Source: Terriglobia bacterium
GTDB lineage: Bacteria; Acidobacteriota; Terriglobia; Acidiferrales; UBA7541
Assembly (NCBI GenBank): GCA_020073605.1
Contig: JAIQEW010000018.1
Coordinates: 1 to 64,000 of the forward strand
Reading direction: 5' to 3'
DNA: 64,000 nt
How positions within the stretch are numbered: position 1 is the stretch's first letter; each line of letters starts with the position of its first letter. The translations under genes and the position numbers were made by a program. Below the pieces are notes generated by a model, which saw only the letters and a program-made list of their open reading frames with translations, did not search any database and was not told where the DNA came from. Shown here one piece after another: positions 8,400 to 16,960 of the stretch.

Positions 8400-8804
8400 A
8401 TGTTGTCTCGCGGATTCCCACTCATGGGCAAAGTGAAGAAATCCAAGGCTCAAAAGTCAGGCCTGCGGAAAGAGTATTTCCGCGATGGAAAGCTCTCTAG
8501 CGTTGGCGCATACCGAAATGGCGTGAGAACGGGTGCCTGGAAGTTCTACCTCCGCTCAGGAGGTTTTCGAGCGATAGGCAGATTTTCGAACGGCCAATTG
8601 GACGGCTTGTGGAAGTGGTATCGCGAAAACGGAAAGCCGTTACAGGTTGGCCGGTTCAAGAGTGGCAAACAGGTGGGTCTTTGGAAGAGGTACCGCGCGA
8701 CCGGAAGACTGTATGATGTCGGCAAGTACGTCGGCGGCAAGAAATCGGGAGTTTGGAAAATCTACGATCCTAGCGGGAAGCTAACTCGTTCGAAGAACTA
8801 CTAG
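8400..8804 (+). CDS. MORN-type repeat protein
   Basis: A 134-residue basic protein made almost wholly of about four 23-residue repeats of the type 'YRNGVRTGAWKFYLRSG', 'FSNGQLDGLWKWYRENG', 'FKSGKQVGLWKRYRATG' and 'YVGGKKSGVWKIYDPSG'. This is the MORN / YwqK-like repeat, a small beta-hairpin unit of unclear role in bacteria. No signal peptide. The ATG at 8400 follows CAGGG; the in-frame ATG at 8424 (MGKVKKSKAQ) is an equally good start. It sits directly downstream of tRNA-Ala and is less GC-rich than its neighbours, which would suit a recent arrival, but no att duplication was seen. Confidence 0.7.
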   Translation: MLSRGFPLMGKVKKSKAQKSGLRKEYFRDGKLSSVGAYRNGVRTGAWKFYLRSGGFRAIGRFSNGQLDGLWKWYRENGKPLQVGRFKSGKQVGLWKRYRATGRLYDVGKYVGGKKSGVWKIYDPSGKLTRSKNY

Positions 8805-8863
8805 ACAGCTAAGCGTATCCACGCGGTTCTCCCACCTAAACCTCGAAACAAGTCATCGGATGG

Positions 8864-10309
8864 TTAGATGTGCTCGAATTCGGGATCCATCGCGTGGCTG
8901 GATTCTTTCTTGCTTTCGGCTTTCGGCGCCGCAGCTGCTTGATTGAAAGGGCTGTCGGGCGGCTCGAGCAAGTCGGCGAGTTGAAGCCGCATGTTGCCGG
9001 CGTTCGTCGCATAGGCAAGGCCCGTCTGGATGTCGATCGCGCCGGAACGAATCAGCTTCTCGATCTCGTCATCGAAGCACTGCATTCCTTCCGTCGATCC
9101 GTCCCGCATCGCGTCGAGCAGGGTTTTCCCCTCACCCTCGCCCTTCTGGACATACTCGCGAGTGCGAAGCGTCGATTTCAGGATTTCGAATGCGGCCACG
9201 CGTCCACCGCCGTCGGGGCGGGGAAGCAGCCGCTGCGAGATGATGTATCGGAACGATTTCGAGAGCCGCATGCGAACCGCAGCCTGATCTCCCAGCGCAA
9301 ACGCCCCGATGATCCGATCGACCGTCTTCGACGCATCGATCGTGTGCAGCGTCGAATACACCAGGTGTCCCGTCTCCGCCGCTTCCAGCGCCACCTCAAT
9401 CGTCTCGCGGTCGCGCATTTCGCCCACCAGGATCAGTTTCGGGGCTTGCCGCAGTGCCGCGCGCAAGGCCAGCGCGAAGCTCGGCGCATCGGTATGCAGT
9501 TCTCGCTGATGCACCGTCGCCCGCTTGTGCGAATGGAGGAACTCGATCGGGTCCTCGATCGTGATGATGTGGCAGGCTCTCTCCTCGTTGATCTTGTTGA
9601 CCAGCGCCGCCAGCGTTGAGGACTTTCCGCTTCCGGTCGGCCCGGTGACGAGCACAATGCCGGGCCGAAGCTCGGCCGCCTCGGCCATCTGCGTGGGCAG
9701 GTTCAGCGTCTTGAAGTCCGGGACGGTGCTCGCGATCACCCGCATGACGATCGCGCAGCTTCCTCTCTGCGTGAATACATTGACGCGGAATCTCGACACC
9801 TTGGCCAGGCTGTACGAAATGTCGCAAGAGCCTTCGCTCTTCAGCTTCTCCAAGGCATGCGAGTTCCGCCCGATCAGGTCCGCGGCGATTCGCGCTGTGG
9901 CGTCCGCGGTCAGCACGCCCACACCCGGAATCTTCAGTTGCGCGAGTTGGCCGCCCGTCTCCACTTGAGGCGCCCGCCCGGGCGAGAAGATGAGGTCGCT
10001 CGACTTCTGTGCCGCGTGAAGCATCGACGCAATGATATTGGCAGTCGGTACGGGCCCCGCGGTTTCGGCGGCTTTGGGCGGCTGTGGCGGCGTCGGATCC
10101 AATTTGTGCCCTCCTCCCGCAGGCCCGTGAAGCTGCGCCGGGATTACCTTACGGGGTACTAGTATCTCCGGAAACGGGCCGTCCCGCTGGACGAAGGCGA
10201 GCCATGTTTTCAAAAGATTAGCGTCGGCGCCTTGATGCCATCTCCGCTCCAAAGTTTCCGCTACCCTGCGGCGGTCCCTGCGCTCGAGACGGCCCCGAAC
10301 AAAAAACAA
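8864..10309 (-). CDS. PilT/VirB11-type secretion ATPase (twitching motility protein-like)
   Basis: Hexameric ATPase of the PilT class, which retracts type IV pili. Walker A GPTGSGKS at about 223-230, the Asp-box (ITIEDPIEF), Walker B (LILVGEMRD) and His-box (GHLVYSTLHT) are all intact, and 'RLLPRPDGGGRVAAFEIL' matches the PilT C-terminal domain. The reading frame begins with TTG and carries about 90 residues before the usual PilT N-terminus ('IASMLHAAQKSSDLIFS'); the start is therefore uncertain and could lie downstream. No pilin or pilB/pilC gene is near, so the role in motility is inferred. Confidence 0.85.
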   Translation of the reverse strand: MFFVRGRLERRDRRRVAETLERRWHQGADANLLKTWLAFVQRDGPFPEILVPRKVIPAQLHGPAGGGHKLDPTPPQPPKAAETAGPVPTANIIASMLHAAQKSSDLIFSPGRAPQVETGGQLAQLKIPGVGVLTADATARIAADLIGRNSHALEKLKSEGSCDISYSLAKVSRFRVNVFTQRGSCAIVMRVIASTVPDFKTLNLPTQMAEAAELRPGIVLVTGPTGSGKSSTLAALVNKINEERACHIITIEDPIEFLHSHKRATVHQRELHTDAPSFALALRAALRQAPKLILVGEMRDRETIEVALEAAETGHLVYSTLHTIDASKTVDRIIGAFALGDQAAVRMRLSKSFRYIISQRLLPRPDGGGRVAAFEILKSTLRTREYVQKGEGEGKTLLDAMRDGSTEGMQCFDDEIEKLIRSGAIDIQTGLAYATNAGNMRLQLADLLEPPDSPFNQAAAAPKAESKKESSHAMDPEFEHI

Positions 10310-10329
10310 TTTTCACCGTTGGACCGAAA

Positions 10330-11313
10330 ATGGATTACCATCGAGCGACAATGGCAGCGACCGGCATACAGCCCGGGGTTTCCGCTGCGAACCGGTCGCA
10401 CAACGGCCGGCATCGCTTCTCCCGTATCGCGCCTTTTCGCCCTGCGTTGGTCTGTGCGTCCCTGATTGTGTTCTCAGCCGGGGCCGCCATGGCCCAGAAG
10501 AACTCTGAAACCCCTCCCGATGGCATGTCTGCTGCTCAGCCTGCCCCTGCACTGGCTCCCACATTTTTTGACTTGGCCAACGAACGAAGTAAGGACATTT
10601 TCGGAGGCTCCGGACGTCTTCCCACTCCGGCGGAAGTGAGCGAGATCAGCGACCTCGAGTCCTGCAATACCTGGACCGAGTCCGCGGTACATAGCCCTAC
10701 GGTGAGCACCGCCAGACTCGCAGTTCCCGGCAAGGCAAGTGGCGAATATCAGAAAGGTTGCGGAGCCTTCAAGGGCCGGAGATTTGAGGACGCCGAGGAT
10801 CACCTTCGCAAGGCCATCGGGATTTATCCGAATTACGCCGCCGCGTGGGTGGTATTAGGGCAGGTATTGGACGCCCGACACAAGAGAGACGAAGCTCGGG
10901 ATGCTTGTGAGCGCGCCAAGAGCGCCGATCCGGACTACGTGCCGCCTTACCTATGCCTTGCGGATTTTGCCGCCGCCGACAACAACTGGGAGCAGGTCGC
11001 CAGCCTATCGGGGCGCGCCCTCGAGCTGGAACCCCTGACCAACATGTACTCGCTGTATTACGCCGCGAATGCTGCTTTTCATTTGAAGGACTTGCATGAG
11101 GCGGAAACGAAGGCGAACTCGGCGATCAAGCTGGATACGTGGCACCATCTGCCGCAACTGCACCTGTTGCTGGCTCGCGTTTACGAGGCCACAGGCGATT
11201 CTCGCGCCGAGATCGCGCAACTCAAGGAATACGTAAAGTCGGCTCCCAGCTCGCAGGAATTGAATGACGCGAAAGTTACGCTGGCCAAGCTCGAAGCCAA
11301 GTCCCCGCGGTAG
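10330..11313 (+). CDS. Exported TPR-repeat protein
   Basis: A 327-residue protein with an N-terminal export signal (PALVCASLIVFSAGAAMAQ, about residues 38-56) preceded by a long basic n-region, then a low-complexity Pro-rich linker, and at least four tetratricopeptide repeats from about residue 140 ('GAFKGRRFEDAEDHLRKAIGIYPNYAAAWVVLG' type units). TPR solenoids mediate protein binding. Either the ATG at 10330 or the one at 10351 may be used. It is divergent from the PilT-like gene, with only 20 bp between the two predicted starts. Confidence 0.75.
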   Translation: MDYHRATMAATGIQPGVSAANRSHNGRHRFSRIAPFRPALVCASLIVFSAGAAMAQKNSETPPDGMSAAQPAPALAPTFFDLANERSKDIFGGSGRLPTPAEVSEISDLESCNTWTESAVHSPTVSTARLAVPGKASGEYQKGCGAFKGRRFEDAEDHLRKAIGIYPNYAAAWVVLGQVLDARHKRDEARDACERAKSADPDYVPPYLCLADFAAADNNWEQVASLSGRALELEPLTNMYSLYYAANAAFHLKDLHEAETKANSAIKLDTWHHLPQLHLLLARVYEATGDSRAEIAQLKEYVKSAPSSQELNDAKVTLAKLEAKSPR

Positions 11314-11325
11314 AGTCCCCCCGGA

Positions 11326-12993
11326 TTAAGGACGCCCAGCCGCGCCGCCGGCTTCCCGCTCCGCGACAATCTTGCGCGCATTGGCATAGAGCGCCCTGGC
11401 TTGCGGGATCGACTCAATAGCCTTGTCGAGCTGCGGGTCGTTTTCGAGCGCCACGCGGTATCCATCGTTCAAGCCGAAGACGGTGGTAAACACCTCCCGC
11501 TTGATCTCCCACTTCAGCCACGAGAGGTTGTCCTGGATCTGCTGGTCGGTGTAGGGAACGTGCTGTTCGGTAAGGTATTTTCGGAATTGCGCGATCACCC
11601 CGTCGTCCACCACGAAGTCCTTCGTGACGGTCGGCCGTCCGCCGAGATAGTACCGCGCGAAATCGCCCACGCTTTGCGGCAGCGGATAGAACACGCCCCG
11701 GCGCTCGAGCAACTCCTCGAATTCGTTCGGCTTTGGCGCGGCCACGGCTACGTCCGGCGTGATGCCGCCCTGTCCAAACACTTGGCGCCCGGTGTCTGTC
11801 AACTTCACTTCGGGGGCGTGTGGCGGCTTGGGATTGTAGTGATAGTCGTAAAGGGTTTCGTTCTTGTAGTCGCGTTGGATCAGGCGGCCGCTCGGCGTGT
11901 AATACCGCGCCGTGGTCAGCAGCAGCGCCGTGTTTTCGGGTAGCGAGAACTGGGTCTGCACGAGCCCTTTTCCGAAGCTCGTCTCTCCGACGATCAATCC
12001 TCGATCGTGGTCCTGGATGGCTCCCGAAACGATTTCCGAGGCCGAAGCGCTCTGCCCGTTGACGAGCACGATCAGCGGCACGTCGATCCCCTGATTCCCG
12101 CTCAGGACGTAGTAAGGGCGCTCGGGGGACGACCGCCCTCGGTGCGAAACCACCAGCTCGTTCTTGTCGAGGAAAATATCCGCCATGCCGACGGCCTGGT
12201 TCAGCAAGCCGCCGCCGTTGTTTCGCAGATCGATGATGAGGCCGTCGAGCTTGGGGAAATCGAGCTGCTTCAGCGCTTCCTTCAGATCGCTGTCCGTCGT
12301 TTCATTAAATGTGAAGACGCGCACGTACCCGATTCCGGGCTTCACCATCTCGGAAAATTCCACGCCCGGCCGCGGAATTTCATCGCGCACCACGGTCACT
12401 TCGATCGGCTTGTCCCAGCCCTCGCGCCCGAGCGAAATGTGGACCGGCGTACCCTTGGCGCCCTTCAGCATGTCGGCCACTTCGGTCGTGGTCAGCCCGG
12501 TGCAGGTCTTTCCATCGACTTTGAGAATGATATCGCCCGGTCGAATTCCCGCCTTATAGGCCGGTGAATTCACGAACGGGGCCTGGACCACGGTCTGATT
12601 CTCGCGCTGCGATACCACCATTCCGACGCCGTAGTAGCGGCCCTCTTGCTCCTCGCGGAACAGCGCGTATTGCTTGGGATCGAAGAAATTCGAGTGGGGA
12701 TCGAGCACGTGCAGCATGCCGGGGATCGCGCCGTCGTAGATGGCCTTGTCCGTATCTACGGGGTCGGCGTAGTTGCGCTCAACCACCGAGAGGACGCGCG
12801 TGAAGCTCTTTACGGAGTCTTGCGTGTCGTCCGAGCCGTACGCCGTCGCGCTCGCCGATGGCCCGTAGAGGCCCCCAAGCAGCGCCGAAACCAGGAGCAC
12901 GATTCCCAGCAACACGATGCCGCGGGACGATGACGCAAAAGACTCCGTCGATCGACCCTGGCCGCTGGACGTTCCAACTCGCGACGATTTCAT
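11326..12993 (-). CDS. C-terminal processing peptidase (S41A, CtpA/Prc-like)
   Basis: Periplasmic serine protease that trims protein C-termini. From the ATG at 12993 (good AGAGG ribosome site) the 555-residue protein has a membrane anchor at about 25-45, a PDZ domain at about 115-205 (YYGVGMVVS...GIRPGDIILKVDG), and the S41 catalytic domain. The motif NGQSASASE gives Ser317, with Lys342 in SFGKG and Asp328, spacing equal to the E. coli Prc triad. The frame continues upstream of 12993, but no better start exists there. It diverges from tatB; the two promoters lie within about 80 bp. Confidence 0.92.
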   Translation of the reverse strand: MKSSRVGTSSGQGRSTESFASSSRGIVLLGIVLLVSALLGGLYGPSASATAYGSDDTQDSVKSFTRVLSVVERNYADPVDTDKAIYDGAIPGMLHVLDPHSNFFDPKQYALFREEQEGRYYGVGMVVSQRENQTVVQAPFVNSPAYKAGIRPGDIILKVDGKTCTGLTTTEVADMLKGAKGTPVHISLGREGWDKPIEVTVVRDEIPRPGVEFSEMVKPGIGYVRVFTFNETTDSDLKEALKQLDFPKLDGLIIDLRNNGGGLLNQAVGMADIFLDKNELVVSHRGRSSPERPYYVLSGNQGIDVPLIVLVNGQSASASEIVSGAIQDHDRGLIVGETSFGKGLVQTQFSLPENTALLLTTARYYTPSGRLIQRDYKNETLYDYHYNPKPPHAPEVKLTDTGRQVFGQGGITPDVAVAAPKPNEFEELLERRGVFYPLPQSVGDFARYYLGGRPTVTKDFVVDDGVIAQFRKYLTEQHVPYTDQQIQDNLSWLKWEIKREVFTTVFGLNDGYRVALENDPQLDKAIESIPQARALYANARKIVAEREAGGAAGRP

Positions 12994-13020
12994 GCCGCCT
13001 CTTTCTGCCCCTCGATACGA

Positions 13021-13026
13021 AGTATA
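13021..13026 (-). promoter_or_regulatory. -10 element of the protease gene
   Basis: On the minus strand 13026-13021 reads TATACT, a 5/6 match to the -10 consensus, 28 bp upstream of the ATG at 12993. The -35 is weak (GTCAAA-like). It lies next to the divergent tat promoter. Confidence 0.4.
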
Positions 13027-13046
13027 GCATACTCGCTTTGGGCCGT

Positions 13047-13075
13047 TTGACACGCCCGAGAGCCTCTTCTATGAT
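13047..13075 (+). promoter_or_regulatory. Strong sigma70-type promoter of tatB-tatC-glutaminyl cyclase
   Basis: TTGACA (13047-13052), exactly 17 nt, then TATGAT (13070-13075). The -35 is perfect and the -10 matches 5 of 6. The start would be near 13082, leaving a leader of about 30 nt to tatB. Confidence 0.75.
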
Positions 13076-13111
13076 GCGAAAACGGCCCGCACGCGCGCCG
13101 CAGAGCCCCGA

Positions 13112-13582
13112 ATGCTCAGCATCCCTCATCTCATCGTCATCTTCATCGTCGCTCTGGTCGTTTTTGGACCCGAGAAGATACCGGAGCTTGCCCGTAATCT
13201 CGGCAAGGTCATGGCCGAATTCCGCCGCCACACGGGCGATCTGCGCTCCACCTTCGAAGGGCACCTGCGCGACCTCGAGCGCGAAGCGGACACCCGCCGC
13301 ATCGCCGCACCATCTCCGGCGCCGGCTCCAGCGCCCGCCGCGGAATCACAGCCCGCGTCTACAGCACCCGGCACCGTTCCTTCTGCTCCGCCGAATGCCT
13401 CGGCTCTCGCGGCTCCGAATCCCCCCACCATCGATCCCTACACACACGAGCCGATGGAGGACCCGCTCCTTCAATCAGCGGATTTCGAAGCGCCGAGGAA
13501 CGAGCCGGCCGCACCGCCTGAACCAGCCGAGGCCGAAAAGACTCCCGAACGAGTGACTAATGGCGACGTCCGTCCCGCCTGA
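13112..13582 (+). CDS. tatB: Twin-arginine translocase subunit TatA/TatB family
   Basis: Component of the Tat system that exports folded proteins. The 156-residue protein has the family layout: a short N-terminal membrane helix (IPHLIVIFIVALVVF), the hinge FGPEKIPELAR, then an amphipathic helix (NLGKVMAEFRRHTGDLRSTFEGHLRDLERE) and a Pro/Ala-rich tail. The proline in the hinge and the long amphipathic helix favour TatB over TatA, but the family is hard to split. No second TatA-like gene is in the window. It overlaps tatC by 23 nt. Confidence 0.85.
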   Translation: MLSIPHLIVIFIVALVVFGPEKIPELARNLGKVMAEFRRHTGDLRSTFEGHLRDLEREADTRRIAAPSPAPAPAPAAESQPASTAPGTVPSAPPNASALAAPNPPTIDPYTHEPMEDPLLQSADFEAPRNEPAAPPEPAEAEKTPERVTNGDVRPA

Positions 13583-14378
13583 GCGCACGGCGCGCCAGCG
13601 CTCCGAGGAAGAGTCCGGCTCGGCGATGTCGTTTTTCGACCATCTCGTCGAGCTCCGCAAGCGGATCATCAGCGCGCTGCTGGCAATCGGCATCGGGATG
13701 ATCCTGGGCTTCATTGTCGCGAAGCGGTTCATCTATCTCATCATCCAGCCCATGATGGAGGCGCTGCGCGCAAACCATCTCGCTGACAAGCTTTACTACA
13801 CCAGTCCCGCGGGCGGCGTCAGCCTGATCATCAATCTCAGCATTTATCTTGGGATCGTGATCGCCATGCCCTGGGTGCTGTATCAAATCTGGCTGTTCGT
13901 GGCACCGGGCCTTTACAAGCACGAACGCCGCGCCGTCGCGAGCTTTATCGTTTCTTCGATGGCGTTGTTCTTATGCGGCATAGCGTTCGGCTACTTCGTG
14001 ATGCTCCCCCGCGTCCTCACGTACATCATTCATTTCATGAATGACGGACCGATCGAGCCCCTCATCAGCGTCAACGAGTACTTCAGCCTGATCGTGGTCG
14101 TCCTGGTGGGGTTGGGAATCATTTTTGAAATGCCCGTGGTGATCTTCATTCTTTCGCTCTTCAACATCGTCACGCCGAAATTCCTGCTGAAGAACTTCCG
14201 CTACGCCATGTTATTGATCACCGTAGCAGCCGCGATCGTCACGCCCACCCCCGACGCCACCACCATGCTGGTCTTCATGGCGCCGATGGTCGTCTTGTAT
14301 TTCGTGGGCGTGCTCGTGTCATACGCCGTGTTGCGCCGCAAGCGCGCCCGCGCTCTCGCCGAAGGCGAGGCCCACTAG
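13560..14378 (+). CDS. tatC: Sec-independent protein translocase TatC
   Basis: Twin-arginine signal receptor and core of the Tat translocase. The 272-residue protein starts with a short cytosolic segment then the conserved 'MSFFDHLVELRKRII', has six membrane helices, and retains the conserved 'MPWVLYQIWLFVAPGLYKHERR' loop and 'GLGIIFEMPVVIF'. The ATG at 13560 lies inside the end of tatB (23-nt overlap), indicating translational coupling. The next gene starts 1 nt after its stop. Confidence 0.95.
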   Translation: MATSVPPERTARQRSEEESGSAMSFFDHLVELRKRIISALLAIGIGMILGFIVAKRFIYLIIQPMMEALRANHLADKLYYTSPAGGVSLIINLSIYLGIVIAMPWVLYQIWLFVAPGLYKHERRAVASFIVSSMALFLCGIAFGYFVMLPRVLTYIIHFMNDGPIEPLISVNEYFSLIVVVLVGLGIIFEMPVVIFILSLFNIVTPKFLLKNFRYAMLLITVAAAIVTPTPDATTMLVFMAPMVVLYFVGVLVSYAVLRRKRARALAEGEAH

Positions 14379-14379
14379 C

Positions 14380-15396
14380 GTGCCGCGGCTTCTGAAGTCT
14401 CATTGGGTGACTGGCGCTGCTACCGTCGCAGCTGTTCTCGTTGTCGCGTGCGGGCACGACGCCGCGCGGCCCAGCGCATCTGTCGATGCATCCTCTTCGA
14501 ATGCCACGCCCGTTGCGGCGCCAACCGCCGTTCCGGCTGCCGAGCTCGCCCCTCCCGCCGCGCAGACTGGCGGCTTTGACGGCGCGAGAGCCTACGATCA
14601 AGTCGCGAAACTCGTCGCCTTCGGACCTCGTCCTCCGGCCTCGGACGCGATTCGCGCCACCCAGAAATATATCCATACGCAGTTGCAGGGATTCGGATGC
14701 GCTGTTGACGAAGACGATTTCACCGCCCAGACGCCCATTGGTCCGATGGCGATGAAAAATATCGTCGCCAGGATTCCGGGCACGGGGCAGGGAATCATCC
14801 TCCTGCTGACGCACTATGATACGAAGCGCGTGGACAACTTCGTGGGTGCGGAGGATGGCGGCTCTTCCACCGGCGTGATGCTCGAGATGGCTCGCGTGCT
14901 CTGCGGCGGTCCGAAGCAGCCGAATGCGGTCTGGATCGCGTTTCTCGACGGCGAAGAAACCCAAGCGACGTTCGAATGGTCGGATACCGATAGCGTGTAC
15001 GGCAGCCGCGAGCTGGCCGCGCGCCTCGCGGTTTCAGGCGACATCAAGCGCGTCCGCGCGGTCATCCTCGCCGACATGGTCGGCCAGAAAGATCCGCACT
15101 TTCCGCGCGAATCGGATTCCACGAAATGGCTTAAGGATCTTGTTTGGAGTACGGCGGCGCGCCTCGGCTACAAGGATGTTTTCGTTTCCCAAGACGAGGA
15201 AGTTTCGGACGACCATCTTCCGTTTCTCCATCGGGGCGTCGCAGCGGTCGACATCATCGACCTCGATGACTACACGAATCAGGGAAACTGGCACACCGCG
15301 TCGGACACCCTCGACAAGATCAGCCCGCGCAGCCTCGCCATCACCGGCCACGTAATCCTCGAATCCGTCAACGCGCTGCAAGCCAAATTCCGCTGA
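14380..15396 (+). CDS. Glutaminyl-peptide cyclotransferase-like M28 lipoprotein
   Basis: Predicted Zn enzyme converting N-terminal Gln to pyroglutamate. The 338-residue product starts with GTG and a lipobox VVAC (Cys24), so it should be a membrane-anchored lipoprotein. The M28 fold matches animal/bacterial glutaminyl cyclases: 'LTHYDTK', 'FVGAEDGGSSTGVMLE' (Asp159, Zn), 'FLDGEET' (Glu192/193, catalytic and Zn), 'YGSRELA', 'ADMVGQKDP' (Asp232), 'DDHLPFLHRGV' and 'NWHTASDTLDKI' (His305, Zn). Aminopeptidases of M28 carry two Zn and extra ligands, so cyclase is the better reading. It follows tatC by 1 nt and is surely co-transcribed. Confidence 0.85.
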   Translation: MPRLLKSHWVTGAATVAAVLVVACGHDAARPSASVDASSSNATPVAAPTAVPAAELAPPAAQTGGFDGARAYDQVAKLVAFGPRPPASDAIRATQKYIHTQLQGFGCAVDEDDFTAQTPIGPMAMKNIVARIPGTGQGIILLLTHYDTKRVDNFVGAEDGGSSTGVMLEMARVLCGGPKQPNAVWIAFLDGEETQATFEWSDTDSVYGSRELAARLAVSGDIKRVRAVILADMVGQKDPHFPRESDSTKWLKDLVWSTAARLGYKDVFVSQDEEVSDDHLPFLHRGVAAVDIIDLDDYTNQGNWHTASDTLDKISPRSLAITGHVILESVNALQAKFR

Positions 15397-15439
15397 CAAC
15401 GTTCCGCAACCTTCGTTGTCGAAGGTGGTTTTGTAGCGG

Positions 15440-15464
15440 CCGACCCCGGCTTCATCGGGGTCGG
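15440..15464. terminator. Hairpin between convergent genes
   Basis: CCGACCCCG (15440-15448), 7-nt loop, CGGGGTCGG (15456-15464): a perfect 9-bp stem between the stop of the cyclase gene and the 3' end of the opposite-strand small gene. No T-run follows, so it may act as a rho-independent-like barrier for both strands or be one of the local palindromic repeats. Confidence 0.45.
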
Positions 15465-15490
15465 GCGGGGTTGTCTTGGGTTGATGGGAA

Positions 15491-15691
15491 CTACGCTCTG
15501 CGCGGGCCTCGCAGCACTCGCGCGGGCAGCAGGATGATCGCGCGCACCAGTTCGAGCACGCCCTCCACGGCGATTCCCAGCAGCCGAAAGGGCAACAGAA
15601 GCAACCACACGATCGGATACAGCACGAGCGCCACCAGCGCCAGCGGCCAGCAGAGGATGAGAAGAATAAACCACAAGACAAAAGTGAGCAT
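15491..15691 (-). CDS. Small two-helix membrane protein, unknown
   Basis: From ATG 15691 the product has 66 residues: a hydrophobic segment MLTFVLWFILLILCWPLALV, a second one (LYPIVWLLLLPFRLLGIA), then a basic tail ending RVLRGPRRA. A GGAGG element lies 12 nt upstream of the ATG. A longer in-frame start at 15760 is possible but would overlap the aroB leader and lacks hydrophobic character. No known family was recognised. Confidence 0.6.
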   Translation of the reverse strand: MLTFVLWFILLILCWPLALVALVLYPIVWLLLLPFRLLGIAVEGVLELVRAIILLPARVLRGPRRA

Positions 15692-15807
15692 TTTGCCGGT
15701 TGACCTCCCGCACCATAGATACGCGCGGACGCGCCGATTCGTTTCGCGGGCCGCGATCATTCGCGGAAGGCGCCATCTCGAACTGTGCTACATTTTCTTT
15801 CGAGATC

Positions 15808-16947
15808 ATGCCGACCATCCGCGTATCCAGCTCGTCCGGCCCCTATGACGTCGTCTGCGCCCCCGGCGCGCTTTCCCGTGCGGCTTCCCTGATCGCGCGC
15901 CTCGGCGATTCCACCGGCACGTTCATCGTTTCGTCTCCGCGTGTGTGGCGCAATTGCGGCCGGGCGATCGCGTCGAAGATTTCTGGAAAAGCCGCAAAGA
16001 ATCCGATTTTGTTCGACGACCGTGAATCCTTGAAGCGCCTGTCGGCGGTCGAATCAATTTCACAGCAGCTCATTCGCGCGGGTGCCGACCGCGGAGCGAT
16101 TCTCGTGGCCGTCGGTGGCGGCGTAGTCGGCGACGTCGCCGGTTTTGCCGCTGCCAGTTATCTCCGCGGCGTCCGCCTCGTTCAAATTCCCACCACGCTC
16201 GTCGCGCAGGTGGATAGCGCCATCGGCGGGAAGACGGGCGTGAATCTCCCAGAGGGAAAGAATCTCGTCGGCGCGTTTTACCCGCCGAAGCTCGTGATCG
16301 CCGATCCTGTGCTGCTAAGCACGCTCCCGCACCGCGAATACCGCTCCGGCCTCTACGAAGTCATCAAGTACGGCGTCATCGCGGACCGCGAGCTTTTCGT
16401 GTTCCTCGAACGCCAAATGCCTGCGGTACTCCGCCGCGATCCTGACGCGCTCGGCTGGATCATTTCCCGCTCGATCGCGATCAAGGCTCGCGTCGTTGGC
16501 GCGGACGAGCGCGAAGGCGGCCTCCGCCAGATCCTGAACTTCGGCCATACGCTCGGCCACGCCCTCGAAGCCGCTACGGGCTACCGCCGTTTCCTTCACG
16601 GCGAGGCGGTTGGCTGGGGCATGATCGCCGCCACGATGATGGCTCTCGCCACGGACGGCCTCGCCCTGATGGAGGCGTTCCGCATTGTGCGCCTGATAAC
16701 CACCGTGGGGCCCCTGCCGAATGTCCCGGCGATTTCGGGCGCGAAGCTGCGCTCCATCGTGGCCGGTGACAAGAAGGCCCGTGGAGGCCGCGTCCTGTGG
16801 GTCCTGCCGCGCCGCATCGGCAAGGCGGAGTGGGGAATCGAAATACCGTGGCCGGTGGTCGAGAGAAGTTTGCAAAGCCTCCCGGAAATCATGGCCGAAA
16901 CCCAAACCGGTCTTGCTGCCGCTCGCGCCCGGCACGCGAAATCGTGA
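15808..16947 (+). CDS. aroB: 3-dehydroquinate synthase
   Basis: Second step of the shikimate pathway, converting DAHP to 3-dehydroquinate with catalytic NAD. The 379-residue protein from ATG 15808 carries the family motifs: 'GGGVVGDVAGFAAASYLRGV', 'QIPTTLVAQVDSAIGGKTGVN' (NAD and substrate), 'KNLVGAFYPP', 'GLYEVIKYGVI', and the metal-binding 'NFGHTLGHALE' and 'HGEAVGWGM'. The frame is open further upstream to 15700, but the ATG at 15808 fits the known N-terminus. menG starts 13 bp downstream. Confidence 0.95.
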   Translation: MPTIRVSSSSGPYDVVCAPGALSRAASLIARLGDSTGTFIVSSPRVWRNCGRAIASKISGKAAKNPILFDDRESLKRLSAVESISQQLIRAGADRGAILVAVGGGVVGDVAGFAAASYLRGVRLVQIPTTLVAQVDSAIGGKTGVNLPEGKNLVGAFYPPKLVIADPVLLSTLPHREYRSGLYEVIKYGVIADRELFVFLERQMPAVLRRDPDALGWIISRSIAIKARVVGADEREGGLRQILNFGHTLGHALEAATGYRRFLHGEAVGWGMIAATMMALATDGLALMEAFRIVRLITTVGPLPNVPAISGAKLRSIVAGDKKARGGRVLWVLPRRIGKAEWGIEIPWPVVERSLQSLPEIMAETQTGLAAARARHAKS

Positions 16948-16960
16948 CTCGCCGCTTTCG

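Noticed and set aside
8166..8453. N-terminal extension of the HAD phosphatase through the tRNA
   Set aside because: The frame reads through the tRNA-Ala gene; motif I lies near the GTG at 8165, which gives a normal length.
15700..15807. Upstream start for aroB
   Set aside because: The extra 36 residues do not match the AroB N-terminus; ATG 15808 does.
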